NCBI GenBank assembly: GCA_958446835.1
Contig: CAUCXT010000023.1
Coordinates: 1 to 46,821 of the forward strand
Direction of reading: 5' to 3'
From: an uncultured Eubacterium sp.
GTDB taxonomy: Bacteria > Bacillota > Clostridia > Lachnospirales > Lachnospiraceae
Length of the DNA: 46,821 bases
Below, piece after piece: positions 33,012-41,941 of the stretch. The notes under the pieces were generated by a model. The model was not told the DNA's origin. It searched no databases and worked only from the letters and a program-made list of their open reading frames with translations. Made by a program: the position numbers and the translations under genes. Numbering within the stretch: position 1 is the stretch's first letter; each line of letters begins with the position of its first letter.

Positions 33012-33698
33012 ATGGCAGATTCGATTTTGAAGGTAACCGGATTAAGAAAATCCTATCGAAAGAAAATCATTTTAAATAATGTATCATTTGAAATTCATTC
33101 AGGAGATATTATCGGAATTGTCGGTGCAAACGGCTGTGGCAAATCCACTCTGCTCCGCATTCTTGCCGGTGCTGATAAGCCGGATACCGGTGTCATCGAA
33201 TATAGCGGACAGACCTCCACGAAAAATCCGGCACAGTTTAAAAAGTACATCGGATATATCCCGCAGGAAAATCCACTCTTTGAAAATCTCTCTGTAATTG
33301 ACAATCTCAGGTTCCACTACTGCGGCTGCATGGAAAGCCTTCCACCGGTCATGAAGCGCTTCGGTCTTGACAAATATACCCATTACACCGTAAACAAGCT
33401 GTCCGGCGGAATGAAAAAGAGGCTTTCCATAGCCTGTTCCCTCGCAGGTGCACCATCAATATTGATTCTCGATGAACCCGGTGCCTCCCTCGACATTGTA
33501 TGCAAGACCGATATATGTGACTACCTGTCGGATTACAGTAAAAAGGGTGGAACGGTAATAATAACAAGCCACGAAGAATGTGAGCTTGCGCTGTGCAGCC
33601 GTATGCTTTTTATTGAAAACACTTCAATAAGGGAGATTCCTCCGGTCACAGGCACCGAACTTATGCAGCTCATCACAAAGGAGTCCATCAATGCGTAA
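33012..33698 (+). CDS. ABC exporter ATP-binding protein
   Basis: A 228-residue ATPase subunit. Walker A is GANGCGKST near residues 36-44, the signature LSGGM (in KLSGGMKKRLSIACSLAG) and Walker B SILILDEPGASLD follow. The GGM form of the signature and the sequence style are those of ABC-2 type exporters. It begins a three-gene plus-strand operon with two membrane proteins and overlaps the next gene by 8 bases. AGAAGGG lies upstream of the ATG. The cargo is unknown; there is no lantibiotic or bacteriocin gene beside it that I can see. Confidence 0.92.
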   Translation: MADSILKVTGLRKSYRKKIILNNVSFEIHSGDIIGIVGANGCGKSTLLRILAGADKPDTGVIEYSGQTSTKNPAQFKKYIGYIPQENPLFENLSVIDNLRFHYCGCMESLPPVMKRFGLDKYTHYTVNKLSGGMKKRLSIACSLAGAPSILILDEPGASLDIVCKTDICDYLSDYSKKGGTVIITSHEECELALCSRMLFIENTSIREIPPVTGTELMQLITKESINA

Positions 33699-34917
33699 AC
33701 ACCTATGCTACATGCTTCTTCAACTGAAATCAGCCTTCAGATATATACCCGGACTGTTCGCAGGCACACTGCTGTTTGGCTTTCTGACATTCCTGACAGC
33801 CTTTGCCTGCCTCAATTCATCAAATACGCAGACAAAGCTATTCTTTAAGATTGCTGTTGTACTGCCATCTGATGACACGCTTGTAAATCTTGGATTTAAC
33901 ATGCTTACACAGATGGAGAGTCTCAAGGACTACTGCGAATTCATACAGACAGACAATGCCACCGCAGAAAACATGTTAAAAAAGGGTGAGGTATACGGCA
34001 TTGTGTATATTCCCGAAGGCTTTGTTGAGGATGTCCTAAACGGACAAAACACTCCCGCCCGGATAATTCTTCCCGACAATCCCGGTATTGAGACATCACT
34101 CTTTCGCAGTGTTCTGAATGCAGGTTCTGATACACTCGCCTATGTACAGTCGGGAATATATGCTCTCTCAGACACCTACAACCATTTCGGACTATCCGAC
34201 AAAATTGCCGCCGCGACAGACGAGCTGAATGACTATTACATTCGTTTTGTTGTCAACAGAAGCTCTATGTACAGTATAAAGACCGTCAGCGCCACCGGTT
34301 CCCTGTCCGGCATACAGTATTACATTTGCTGTGGTCTTGTCATAATAATTACATTGTCCGGATTTCTTCTCGGAAGTTTTATTACCGGAGAAAACAGGCA
34401 GACAGAAAGTATGTTAAAGCGCTGTGGAATCGGGAACATCTTTACCTGTGGGTGCCGTGTTTTTGCCATCAGCATATCATACTCCGTCCTGCTGATTGGC
34501 ATACTGTTTATCGGTTCGTTGATTCTTCCTCATATATCCGGAGAACTATCTGAGGAAGTTTCATACACGCTGTCCCCATACGACGTACCCGCTGTTTTCC
34601 TGTGTGTTACCGTATTTGCGGCTTTTTTCTACACTGTATACACTATTGCCGGAAACGGATTATACGGTATGCTTCTTGTTTTCTGTCTGGACATTGTAAT
34701 GATATATGGTTCCGGACTGATTATTCCGACAGCATATCTTCAGAAACCTTTTGTTATTATAAGCCGATTTTTCCCTGCGGTGTACGCAAAGGACATATCA
34801 GCGGCTCTATATAACAAGCTTCCAGGTATATCGTCTGTATGCACCGGCATCGGCATGATTATCTTTTTCATTCTTTTAAGTGCACTTATCAAAAAAATCA
34901 AGATGAGGAGGCTGTAA
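33691..34917 (+). CDS. ABC-2 type exporter membrane protein (first)
   Basis: A 408-residue membrane protein of the ABC-2 family. One membrane segment (about 19-40) is followed by a large extracytoplasmic domain (about 45-210) and then five or so segments near the C-terminus, beginning YYICCGLVIIITLSGFLLGSF. This is the layout of YhgE/ABC2_membrane_3 proteins. It overlaps the ATPase gene and is followed four bases later by a second gene of the same layout, so the exporter is probably a heterodimer. Confidence 0.85.
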   Translation: MRKHLCYMLLQLKSAFRYIPGLFAGTLLFGFLTFLTAFACLNSSNTQTKLFFKIAVVLPSDDTLVNLGFNMLTQMESLKDYCEFIQTDNATAENMLKKGEVYGIVYIPEGFVEDVLNGQNTPARIILPDNPGIETSLFRSVLNAGSDTLAYVQSGIYALSDTYNHFGLSDKIAAATDELNDYYIRFVVNRSSMYSIKTVSATGSLSGIQYYICCGLVIIITLSGFLLGSFITGENRQTESMLKRCGIGNIFTCGCRVFAISISYSVLLIGILFIGSLILPHISGELSEEVSYTLSPYDVPAVFLCVTVFAAFFYTVYTIAGNGLYGMLLVFCLDIVMIYGSGLIIPTAYLQKPFVIISRFFPAVYAKDISAALYNKLPGISSVCTGIGMIIFFILLSALIKKIKMRRL

Positions 34918-34920
34918 AAA

Positions 34921-35979
34921 ATGAGCGCAAAAAAAATATTTACATGGATATATCTGCTGTGCAAGCACATTCTCAAAATGCCTGTGATTTTCATATTACT
35001 GCTTATGATTCCGGCTGTAACGCTCACCTTCCGTCTCCTGCCGGGCAGCGCTTCACAGACGGACATATACGCCGGCATCTATTTTGAAAACAATGCTGAC
35101 CCGGCAACAATACAGCTAAAGACAATGCTCCTGTCCTCCGAGGAATCCTCGTTTTCGTTTATCGAATTTGCAGACCGCGATGTAATGGAAAATGATGTCT
35201 TGTCCGGAAGGCTCGAATGTGCATATATCTTCACGGACAAATTTTCCAAGGCACTCTCCGACGGAAAATACAAAAACTCTGTGGTGGTCATAAAGTCGCC
35301 TTCAACCATTATGCTCAGCGCTATAAACGAAATCGTATTTGCCTCCATCGTGAAGATGTCCGGCTACACAACGCTTGATAATTACATCCACACGGATTAC
35401 GTCGACAGTGCCGCAGCGCCACAGCTTGAAGAGTATATCTATGAAGCCTACGAGGCATACTGCACAGGCGGTGAAACCTTCCACCTCGACATACACACCA
35501 TAAACAACATTTCTCTTAATGATGAGTCAAATCAATCCGCAGTCGTGACATTCCCACTGCGTGGGATTCTTTCAATACTCATCATGCTTGCAGCACTTAG
35601 TGGAAGCATTACATGGCTTGTCGATAAGGAAAATGGGCTTTTCGCTCCACGTCCCAACTCCTTCCATGTTATAAGCTGTATCCTGTATCCTATGCTGCCT
35701 GCGATACTGTTCACATTATGCACCGAAGCAGCGCTCTTTCTGAGTGGGAACGCCTATCTGCCAGCAGCTGAACTTGCATATTCACTGAGGTACATTGCAC
35801 TTGTAACCGTATTCTCCTGTGTCTGCTGTCTCCTCAAAAAGAGCCGGCGCGTAATCAGCCTTGTTCCTGTGCTTGTGCTCGGAAGCCTTATATTCTGCCC
35901 TGTATTCATCAATATAGAAAACTTCTTCCCTGCATTCAGATTTATAAGCAGGCTGTTCATTCCGCGGTATTTTCTGTAA
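34921..35979 (+). CDS. ABC-2 type exporter membrane protein (second)
   Basis: A 352-residue membrane protein with the same plan as the one before: an N-terminal membrane segment (about 20-40), an extracytoplasmic domain (about 45-210) and several C-terminal segments, the first near GILSILIMLAALSGSITWL. It is shorter than its partner and ends with only about five of the usual segments, but the ending looks natural. It is the last gene of the exporter operon. The substrate is unknown. Confidence 0.85.
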   Translation: MSAKKIFTWIYLLCKHILKMPVIFILLLMIPAVTLTFRLLPGSASQTDIYAGIYFENNADPATIQLKTMLLSSEESSFSFIEFADRDVMENDVLSGRLECAYIFTDKFSKALSDGKYKNSVVVIKSPSTIMLSAINEIVFASIVKMSGYTTLDNYIHTDYVDSAAAPQLEEYIYEAYEAYCTGGETFHLDIHTINNISLNDESNQSAVVTFPLRGILSILIMLAALSGSITWLVDKENGLFAPRPNSFHVISCILYPMLPAILFTLCTEAALFLSGNAYLPAAELAYSLRYIALVTVFSCVCCLLKKSRRVISLVPVLVLGSLIFCPVFINIENFFPAFRFISRLFIPRYFL

Positions 35980-35993
35980 AACCTGTTTTTCCT

Positions 35994-36038
35994 GTGCCAA
36001 AATGGCACGCGCAATAGCAGAGCGCGCCCATGGCGCGC
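35994..36038 (+). terminator. Two adjacent hairpins after the exporter operon
   Basis: GTGCCA/TGGCAC (35994-36008, 3-base loop) and GCGCGCC/GGCGCGC (36022-36038, 3-base loop) lie just after the exporter stop codon. Neither has a T tract, so they may be RNA-stabilising hairpins or a weak terminator. The GC-rich second hairpin is unlike its surroundings. Confidence 0.4.
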
Positions 36039-36044
36039 AAACCC

Positions 36045-36074
36045 AAAAAGAGGAGCCGTAAAATACGGCTCCTC
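36045..36074 (-). terminator. Intrinsic terminator of the spore protein gene
   Basis: GAGGAGCCGTA (36050-36060) pairs perfectly with TACGGCTCCTC (36064-36074) around a 3-base loop. On the minus strand TTTTT follows. It lies 16 bases beyond the stop codon of the spore protein gene. Confidence 0.9.
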
Positions 36075-36089
36075 CCGCATGAGCGCCGG

Positions 36090-36305
36090 TTACTGCTTAC
36101 CAGCCATCTCCTGCTCCTGTCTCATAATCATCTTCTTAACCATTTCACCACCGATAGAACCGGCCTGTCTGGAAGTTAAGTCTCCATTGTAGCCTTCCTT
36201 TAAAGGTACTCCAAGCTCAGAAGCAACCTCCATCTTGAATCTGTCCATAGCACCCTTTGCCTCAGGTACTGCTGCCTTGTTTGTTCCTGTATTAGTACTT
36301 GCCAT
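36090..36305 (-). CDS. Alpha/beta-type small acid-soluble spore protein
   Basis: These small proteins coat and protect DNA inside spores. The 71-residue protein has both family signature regions: KMEVASELGV (about 24-33) with the GPR protease site, and SRQAGSIGGEMVKKMI (about 45-60). It shows that the organism has spore genes. Expression in related bacteria depends on sigma-G in the forespore; I did not find a clear sigma-G promoter here. GGAGGTG lies upstream of the ATG. Confidence 0.97.
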   Translation of the reverse strand: MASTNTGTNKAAVPEAKGAMDRFKMEVASELGVPLKEGYNGDLTSRQAGSIGGEMVKKMIMRQEQEMAGKQ

Positions 36306-36363
36306 TTTGATTCACCTCCATGAACATTGATATAGTTTTTGAAAATCCCGTGGCACCGGTCTT

Positions 36364-36407
36364 TTCCAATCCGACAAATTCTTTTCCGCTCCGTTGTCGG
36401 ATTGGAA
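36364..36407. other. 14-bp inverted repeat upstream of the spore protein gene
   Basis: TTCCAATCCGACAA (36364-36377) and its exact complement (36394-36407) enclose a 16-base loop. It lies between the DJ-1-like gene and the spore protein gene, both on the minus strand. No T tract follows, so it is either a weak terminator for the DJ-1-like gene or a control element of the spore gene. Confidence 0.6.
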
Positions 36408-36486
36408 TGTCCTTTGTCTTGGTATTATTATGTTCATGTGCGGTCTATTTATTATGCCAATTCGTGGAACGATTTCCAGATATTAT

Positions 36487-37032
36487 TTATTTATATTGAA
36501 TCGAATGTGCGAGCATCCCCGATATCTTATCGGACACAAGTCTGCCTACAAGGCATAAGCCAAGGTCTATGGCTGTTCCCATTCCTCTGCTGGTGACTAT
36601 ATTGCCATCACACACAACTCTCTCAGGAACGAACTGTGCTCCTCTTAATTCACCCTCAAAGCCCGGAAAACAGGTTGCTTTCTTTCCCTCTAAGAATCCA
36701 AGATGACCGAACACGCTCGGAGCCGCGCATATTGCGGCAAGCTGCTTTCCGTCTGCGAAATGCTTCTTTAACACAGCAACAAGTCCCTCATGTGCCTCAA
36801 GTCCCTTCGTTCCCGGTCCGCCCGGAAGGAACAGAACATCCGCCTTGCTGTAATCGTTGTCATCAAACATCGTGTCCGCCACAACTTCTACCTTCTGTGC
36901 ACTCATAACAGTCTTTTTATCCATAATGGACACTGTCACAACATCAATGCTTGCTCTCCTTAAAACATCCACAACCGCAAGCGCCTCAACAAGCTCAAAG
37001 CCCTCTGTCAAAAATGTATATACCTTCGCCAT
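36487..37032 (-). CDS. DJ-1/PfpI-family protein
   Basis: A 181-residue protein of the DJ-1/ThiJ/PfpI superfamily. The nucleophile-elbow cysteine is in AAICAAPSV, and the conserved glutamate near residue 15 (TEGFELVEA) is present, the arrangement of DJ-1 rather than PfpI proteases. Members act in oxidative or carbonyl stress defence, though their reactions are debated. The ATG at 37032 has AAGGAG upstream; an earlier ATG at 37062 lacks one. It is followed by the spore protein gene. Confidence 0.9.
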   Translation of the reverse strand: MAKVYTFLTEGFELVEALAVVDVLRRASIDVVTVSIMDKKTVMSAQKVEVVADTMFDDNDYSKADVLFLPGGPGTKGLEAHEGLVAVLKKHFADGKQLAAICAAPSVFGHLGFLEGKKATCFPGFEGELRGAQFVPERVVCDGNIVTSRGMGTAIDLGLCLVGRLVSDKISGMLAHSIQYK

Positions 37033-37213
37033 ACTCTTCTCCTTTTCATTGCCGTATTTCAATCAGACATGTTTTGTCTGTTATAATATTGTATTTAATA
37101 ATGGTATACCTTTGTCATATAATATGCAAAATATGTTTGCAGCTCTTTCTATTATATATTAAAATAGTTATATAGTCAAAAATTTTTTTACATATCATAA
37201 AGGAGCCTTTATT

Positions 37214-37666
37214 ATGGAAATCGAACGCAAATTTCTCATTGAAAAAATACCGGATAACATTGATTTATCAGCACTTAAATGCCGCCGCATCGAACAGGGC
37301 TATCTGTGCACAGAACCTGTTGTGCGCGTCCGCCGCGATAACGATGACTACTATCTCACCTACAAGTCCAAGGGGCTTATGGCGCGCGAAGAGTACAATC
37401 TTCCTCTCACCAAAGCCGCCTATGACAAGCTCATCAAAAAAGCGGATGGCAATATTATCACCAAAATCCGCTACGAGATACCAGAAAAGGACAATCTCAC
37501 GATAGAGCTTGATATTTTTGAGGGCAAGTTTGCCGGACTTCTGCTTGCGGAGGTCGAATTTTCCTCGGAGAAGGAGGCACTCTCATATAATCCGCCTGAA
37601 TGGTTCGGCAAGGATGTGACCACTGACGCAGCCTACCACAACTCGAATATGGCAAGCCGCGCATAA
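37214..37666 (+). CDS. CYTH-domain phosphatase (triphosphate tunnel metalloenzyme)
   Basis: A 150-residue CYTH protein. It begins MEIERKFLI, the ExExK metal and triphosphate-binding motif, followed by alternating charged strands (VVRVRRDNDDYYLTYKSKG, and LTIELDIFEGKFAGLLLAEVEF in two parts) that form the tunnel. Bacterial members of this size usually hydrolyse inorganic triphosphate or similar compounds. AAAGGAG precedes the ATG. No neighbour is clearly linked in function. Confidence 0.9.
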   Translation: MEIERKFLIEKIPDNIDLSALKCRRIEQGYLCTEPVVRVRRDNDDYYLTYKSKGLMAREEYNLPLTKAAYDKLIKKADGNIITKIRYEIPEKDNLTIELDIFEGKFAGLLLAEVEFSSEKEALSYNPPEWFGKDVTTDAAYHNSNMASRA

Positions 37667-37864
37667 AATTTTCATACATGGCACCAACTCTTATATCATT
37701 GGTTTCAAGCGCCTTAAAAGTTCACACAATTTTTATACTTTTTTACCAAATATATATACTCAAATTCAAAAAAGTATGTTATAATTCACTATATAAGGTT
37801 GAGTGATACAAATTACAGAACACTTATCCTGATAATTATAATTTTCTGAAAGGAGTTATTTAGT

Positions 37865-39010
37865 ATGGGAAGAATAGTACTTAATGAAACATCTTATCAT
37901 GGCGCAGGCTGTATTGCAGAAATCGCAACAGAGGTAAAGGGACGTGCTTTCAAGAAGGCTTTTGTCTGCTCTGATCCGGATCTTATCAAGTTCGGTGTGA
38001 CCGCTAAGGTTACCAAGGTATTAGACGATGCAGGTCTTGCCTACGAGATTTATTCAAATATCAAACCTAATCCAACAATTGAGAATGTGCAGACAGGTGT
38101 TGAGGCATTCAAGAAATCGGGAGCCGACTATCTCATAGCTATCGGCGGTGGTTCATCAATGGATACTGCCAAGGCTATCGGTATCATAATCAACAACCCT
38201 GAATTTGCCGATGTCAGAAGCCTTGAAGGTGTGGCTCCGACTAAGAATAAGTGTGTACCTATACTTGCAGTTCCTACAACAGCCGGTACAGCAGCAGAGG
38301 TTACAATCAACTACGTTATCACAGATGTTGAGAAGCATCGTAAGATGGTATGTGTCGATACACACGATATCCCTGTAGTTGCATTCATCGACCCTGAGAT
38401 GATGTCAACAATGCCTAAGGGACTTACAGCAGCAACAGGTATGGATGCACTCACACATGCCATTGAAGGTTATACAACCAAGGCTGCTTGGGAGATGACA
38501 GATATGTTCCATCTCAAGGCAATCGAACTTATCTCAAAGAATCTCCGTGGCGCAGTTGCCAATACTCCTGAGGGACGTGAGGGAATGGCACTCGGACAGT
38601 ATATCGCAGGTATGGGCTTCTCTAATGTAGGACTTGGTATCGTTCACTCCATGGCTCATCCTCTCGGTGCCGTATACGATACACCTCATGGTGTTGCCAA
38701 TGCAATCATACTTCCTACAGTAATGGAGTACAATGCAGAAGCTACCGGTGACAAGTATAAATATATCGCTAAGGCTATGGGCGTTGAGGGCACAGAGAAC
38801 ATGACAGTTGATGAGTACCGCAAGGCAGCTATCGATGCTGTTAAGCAGCTCTCACATGATGTTGGTATCCCTGCCGACCTCAAGGACATCGTAAAGAGAG
38901 AGGATATTCCTTTCCTTGCACAGTCCGCTTATGATGATGCCTGCCGTCCTGGTAACCCAAGAGATACCAGTGTTGAGGACATCACCAAGCTTTATGAGTC
39001 ACTTATCTAA
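37865..39010 (+). CDS. fucO: Iron-containing alcohol dehydrogenase, lactaldehyde reductase (FucO) type
   Basis: A 381-residue NAD-dependent, iron-containing alcohol dehydrogenase. FucO reduces lactaldehyde to 1,2-propanediol in the anaerobic use of fucose and rhamnose. The NAD site GGGSSMDTAKA and PTTAGTAAE, and the metal ligands in MDALTHAIEGY and HSMAHPLGAVYDTPHG, are visible, and the whole length matches FucO closely. No fucose genes flank it here, so a general role in redox balance is also possible. AAAGGAG lies 9 bases before the ATG, and a TATAAT lies near 37781 upstream with no good -35. A strong terminator follows. Confidence 0.9.
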   Translation: MGRIVLNETSYHGAGCIAEIATEVKGRAFKKAFVCSDPDLIKFGVTAKVTKVLDDAGLAYEIYSNIKPNPTIENVQTGVEAFKKSGADYLIAIGGGSSMDTAKAIGIIINNPEFADVRSLEGVAPTKNKCVPILAVPTTAGTAAEVTINYVITDVEKHRKMVCVDTHDIPVVAFIDPEMMSTMPKGLTAATGMDALTHAIEGYTTKAAWEMTDMFHLKAIELISKNLRGAVANTPEGREGMALGQYIAGMGFSNVGLGIVHSMAHPLGAVYDTPHGVANAIILPTVMEYNAEATGDKYKYIAKAMGVEGTENMTVDEYRKAAIDAVKQLSHDVGIPADLKDIVKREDIPFLAQSAYDDACRPGNPRDTSVEDITKLYESLI

Positions 39011-39070
39011 TTTACATAGCAGTTTTCATTTATTTTTTACCTCCTTTCCAAGCAGCGTAGGCGCTACAAA

Positions 39071-39109
39071 AAAAGCCGTGCAGGAATCTACCTCCCCTGC
39101 ACGGCTTTT
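39071..39109. terminator. Bidirectional terminator after fucO
   Basis: AAAAGCCGTGCAGG (39071-39084) pairs perfectly with CCTGCACGGCTTTT (39096-39109) around an 11-base loop, with A and T runs at the two outer ends, so it can act in both directions. Confidence 0.9.
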
Positions 39110-39248
39110 AACTTTCCCGGCGCTTTTAATATCACTGTCTAAATATCTCTATTCAAACATCGCTTTTTTTAATTTCGCCATTAAAATTTCACTATTCAAA
39201 TACTACTCTAAATACTACTCCCAATATCACCATTTTTTAATTTTAACG
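39110..39248. other. AT-rich gap with short direct repeats
   Basis: No gene is visible. AATACTACTC occurs twice 12 bases apart (39199-39208, 39211-39220) and CTATTCAAA occurs twice about 40 bases apart. It looks like decaying tandem repeat sequence. Confidence 0.4.
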
Positions 39249-39485
39249 CTACTTAAAGATTCTCCGAAAAAATCCCTGTCTCTTTTGACGCTTTTTTAAC
39301 GCTCTCTTCTTTTTAGCATACTTCTGCTTCTTGAGCTTATCCTTCCTCTTGGCATCCTTTCGCATATTCTTCTTCGCAAGTTTGACGTACTCTCCGACTG
39401 TTGAGTGCAGAATCAGGAGCACATAGGTCACAACTGTTCCTATCTGTGCTATCTGAACAATCTTCTCTTTCTTTTCCTTCTCCAT
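39249..39485 (-). CDS. Small basic membrane protein of unknown function
   Basis: A 78-residue protein with one membrane segment (about 13-30, IAQIGTVVTYVLLILHS) and a very basic C-terminal half, about half Lys or Arg (for example RKDKLKKQKYAKKKRALKKR). The tail should lie in the cytoplasm and could bind nucleic acid or the ribosome. It starts two bases after the stop codon of the ttcA-like gene, and its GGAGG ribosome-binding site lies within the end of that gene, so the two are coupled. I do not recognise a family. Confidence 0.75.
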   Translation of the reverse strand: MEKEKKEKIVQIAQIGTVVTYVLLILHSTVGEYVKLAKKNMRKDAKRKDKLKKQKYAKKKRALKKRQKRQGFFRRIFK

Positions 39486-39487
39486 AT

Positions 39488-40390
39488 TCAGCCTCCATCA
39501 TGCCCCGGATAGTCGTCCAGAAAGGTTCTGCGCTGTCCATCCTTCTGGTATCCGATTATTTTTCTTAAATTAACATTCTCAACACTGCCAAATATATTGC
39601 TCTCCACAAGCGGATTCGTCTCCTTGAGCGTTGCTATCAGGTTCTTAATCTCCGCACGTTTCGTTGTAAATGCCTTGTTATCAAGATTCTGTGTTGCGGA
39701 GCAGGCACATCTTAAAAACTCAAGCCCATTGTAGTTAGCCCATGCTATAACATCCTGCTCGCGCACAAGGTAAAGCGGGCGTATTAACTCCATCCCCTCC
39801 ACATTATCACTCGGCAGCTTCGGCATCATGGTCTGAACCTGCGCTCCGTACAGCATGCTCATAAGGATAGTCTCAATGACATCATCGTAATGGTGTCCTA
39901 ATGCAATCTTGTTGCAGCCAAGCTCCTTTGCGCGTCTGTAAAGATACCCTCTCCTCATCCGCGCGCATATAAAGCATGGTGAGGTCGAAGTGTCATCAAC
40001 CGCCTCAAATACATTTGTCGAAAAAATTTCAAGCGGTATGTCAAGAAGCTTTGCATTGCTCTCAACACGCTTCCGGTTGAACTCGCTGTACCCCGGATCC
40101 ATTGAAAGGAACTTCACCTCGAACTTCTTCACGCCGTATCTCTGGTACAACTGTATAAGCTTTGCAAGCAGCGCCGAATCCTTTCCGCCGGACACACACA
40201 CTGCAATACAATCTCCATCATTTATAAGTTCATACTTCTCAACAGCTTTTATAAACCGTCCCCATATATCTTTTCTATATGTCTTTACAATAGTTCTCTC
40301 AATCTCCTGAACTCTGCTAAGCTGCTTTTTCTTATGTCCTTCTTCATGTGCTGCTGCCTGTTCTATAATTCCGTTGCCTGTGTCATTCAT
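39488..40390 (-). CDS. TtcA-like tRNA thiolation enzyme (PP-loop ATPase)
   Basis: TtcA proteins make 2-thiocytidine at position 32 of some tRNAs, using ATP and an iron-sulfur cluster. Present are the ATP-binding PP-loop SGGKDS, a CxxC in SPCFICARMRRG and the family stretch IALGHHYDDVIETI. The later pair, CxxC in the E. coli enzyme, is CAC here (RCACSATQ), leaving only one base residue between the cysteines. The N-terminal 30 residues are extra and polar. The start is uncertain: I chose the ATG at 40390, whose nearest GGAG is about 15 bases upstream; an in-frame GTG at 40411 would overlap the gene before it. It is followed by the basic membrane protein. Confidence 0.85.
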   Translation of the reverse strand: MNDTGNGIIEQAAAHEEGHKKKQLSRVQEIERTIVKTYRKDIWGRFIKAVEKYELINDGDCIAVCVSGGKDSALLAKLIQLYQRYGVKKFEVKFLSMDPGYSEFNRKRVESNAKLLDIPLEIFSTNVFEAVDDTSTSPCFICARMRRGYLYRRAKELGCNKIALGHHYDDVIETILMSMLYGAQVQTMMPKLPSDNVEGMELIRPLYLVREQDVIAWANYNGLEFLRCACSATQNLDNKAFTTKRAEIKNLIATLKETNPLVESNIFGSVENVNLRKIIGYQKDGQRRTFLDDYPGHDGG

Positions 40391-40394
40391 TATT

Positions 40395-41903
40395 TTACTG
40401 CAATTCTCCACTCGTCAATAAATTAAATTCCTTATAATAGGTCTCTTCTATCTTTTTGAACATGATTCCCACCTGCGCTCCGGCGAAGGAAAAGCTCATA
40501 AACACCTTGCCCACGTATTCGTCGATAAGCTGCACATATATGAGGAATGTGTTCTCATTTCTCCACGCCGCACTCACAAGCGCCCTATGTCCATACTCCG
40601 GGAACACCGTCTCAACATTGTGTCCCATGCCAAATCTAAGGCAGTGCTCACCGGTGCCGTTCTCATAGGTAAGGCACCCGCCATCCCCATCAAACGATAA
40701 CTTGAAGGACTTAAAACCGTTCTCATTTCCCGGCACCCTTATAATCCTGCCGTCAACGCTGCGCTGAAGCTCATCCCGCTTCACACCCTTTAAAAATACC
40801 TGCGGCAGCTCATACCAGCCGTCCCTATTCCCGACAAGACTGCCGTAAGCATGACTTTCGTCCACAATTCCTGTGTCTGCTGTGTCTGCTGTGCCCGCAC
40901 TGCCCTGCCGGCTATCATTTCCCTGCCCGCTCTCATCTGCCGCCTCACGCAGTATAGTATTCCACAAGGTATCATATATAATCTGCACTCCGCCCTGTCT
41001 GCCCTGCGTATCAGCGGTTGTGACTATAAGCATATTTTTCTTCGGAAGACATATTCCAAGCTGTCCTCCCATACCGAAGCATGCATAACCATCATGCGTT
41101 GTCCTCCAGAACTGGTATCCGTAGCCCTGCATTTCCTCAAAGGTCTGCCCGAAAATATAGTTATCCGACCATCTGCCAAGTGCCTGTTCCAGATACTCTT
41201 TCGGAATATACCTTACATTGCCGTATTCTCCGCCCTTCATCACAAGGTACATGACCCTTGCCATATCCATCGGTGTCGCCATAAGTCCCGAACCTCCCAT
41301 GGACACGCCCATAGGGTCTTTAAGACAATATGCCTCCTTGGAAAAACCTATATCGTCCAGAAAACGCTCTCTCAGATAGTCTAGCAGCGATTTCCCGGAC
41401 AGCTTCTCAACCAGTGCCGCAAGAACATGCGTCGACGATGTATCATATATATAAAATGTTCCCGGATAGTGTGACGGCTGTGTTGTAAAGAAGGAACCTA
41501 CCCAGTCCGTACATCCCTCAAGCTTGTAGGTGGTCTTACTGTGCACAGCCCTCATTGTAAGCATGTGTCTTATCGTCAGCTCCCTCATATACGGATGTAC
41601 ATTTTCCGGTAGCTTTTCCGGAAAATAATCTATGATGTGGTCATCAAGTGAAAGCCTGCCCTCATCTGCAAGGCAGCCTATCGCAAGTGACACCATGCTC
41701 TTTGTCACGGAGAACATCCTATGAAGCCCATCCGGTCCATAAGGCTTCTGATACCCCTCAAACACAAGTCTGTCATCCTTTATAACCAAAAGACTGTGTA
41801 ACGGTATCTCTGCGCTGTTAAGCCTGTTGACAAATTCACATATATTTTCGCTTGATAGCCCGACACTCTCAGGCACTGCCCTCATAAAATCTATTTTCGG
41901 CAC
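40395..41903 (-). CDS. Serine hydrolase, beta-lactamase class C family
   Basis: A 502-residue protein with the beta-lactamase/penicillin-binding fold. The nucleophile Ser65 is in FSVTKS (SxxK), and the tyrosine of the YxS/N motif is in IYDTSSTH. The third motif, usually [HK]xG, is a looser GMGGQLG. It has no signal peptide, so it is probably cytoplasmic and more likely an esterase or peptidase than a resistance enzyme. The C-terminal third (from about 350) is an extra beta-rich domain. I chose the GTG at 41903 because AGGAGG is 7 bases upstream; the ATG at 41921 overlaps that site. It ends next to the ttcA-like gene. Confidence 0.85.
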   Translation of the reverse strand: MPKIDFMRAVPESVGLSSENICEFVNRLNSAEIPLHSLLVIKDDRLVFEGYQKPYGPDGLHRMFSVTKSMVSLAIGCLADEGRLSLDDHIIDYFPEKLPENVHPYMRELTIRHMLTMRAVHSKTTYKLEGCTDWVGSFFTTQPSHYPGTFYIYDTSSTHVLAALVEKLSGKSLLDYLRERFLDDIGFSKEAYCLKDPMGVSMGGSGLMATPMDMARVMYLVMKGGEYGNVRYIPKEYLEQALGRWSDNYIFGQTFEEMQGYGYQFWRTTHDGYACFGMGGQLGICLPKKNMLIVTTADTQGRQGGVQIIYDTLWNTILREAADESGQGNDSRQGSAGTADTADTGIVDESHAYGSLVGNRDGWYELPQVFLKGVKRDELQRSVDGRIIRVPGNENGFKSFKLSFDGDGGCLTYENGTGEHCLRFGMGHNVETVFPEYGHRALVSAAWRNENTFLIYVQLIDEYVGKVFMSFSFAGAQVGIMFKKIEETYYKEFNLLTSGELQ

Positions 41904-41941
41904 CCTAATTCCTCCTAACATATTATAGACTCAACAATCAT

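Noticed and set aside
33012..35979. Bacteriocin immunity or toxin system
   Set aside because: Three exporter genes are clear, but no peptide precursor, protease or modification gene is visible near them.
40395..41903. Antibiotic-resistance beta-lactamase
   Set aside because: There is no signal peptide, the third active-site motif is loose and there is a large extra C-terminal domain; a general serine hydrolase is more likely.
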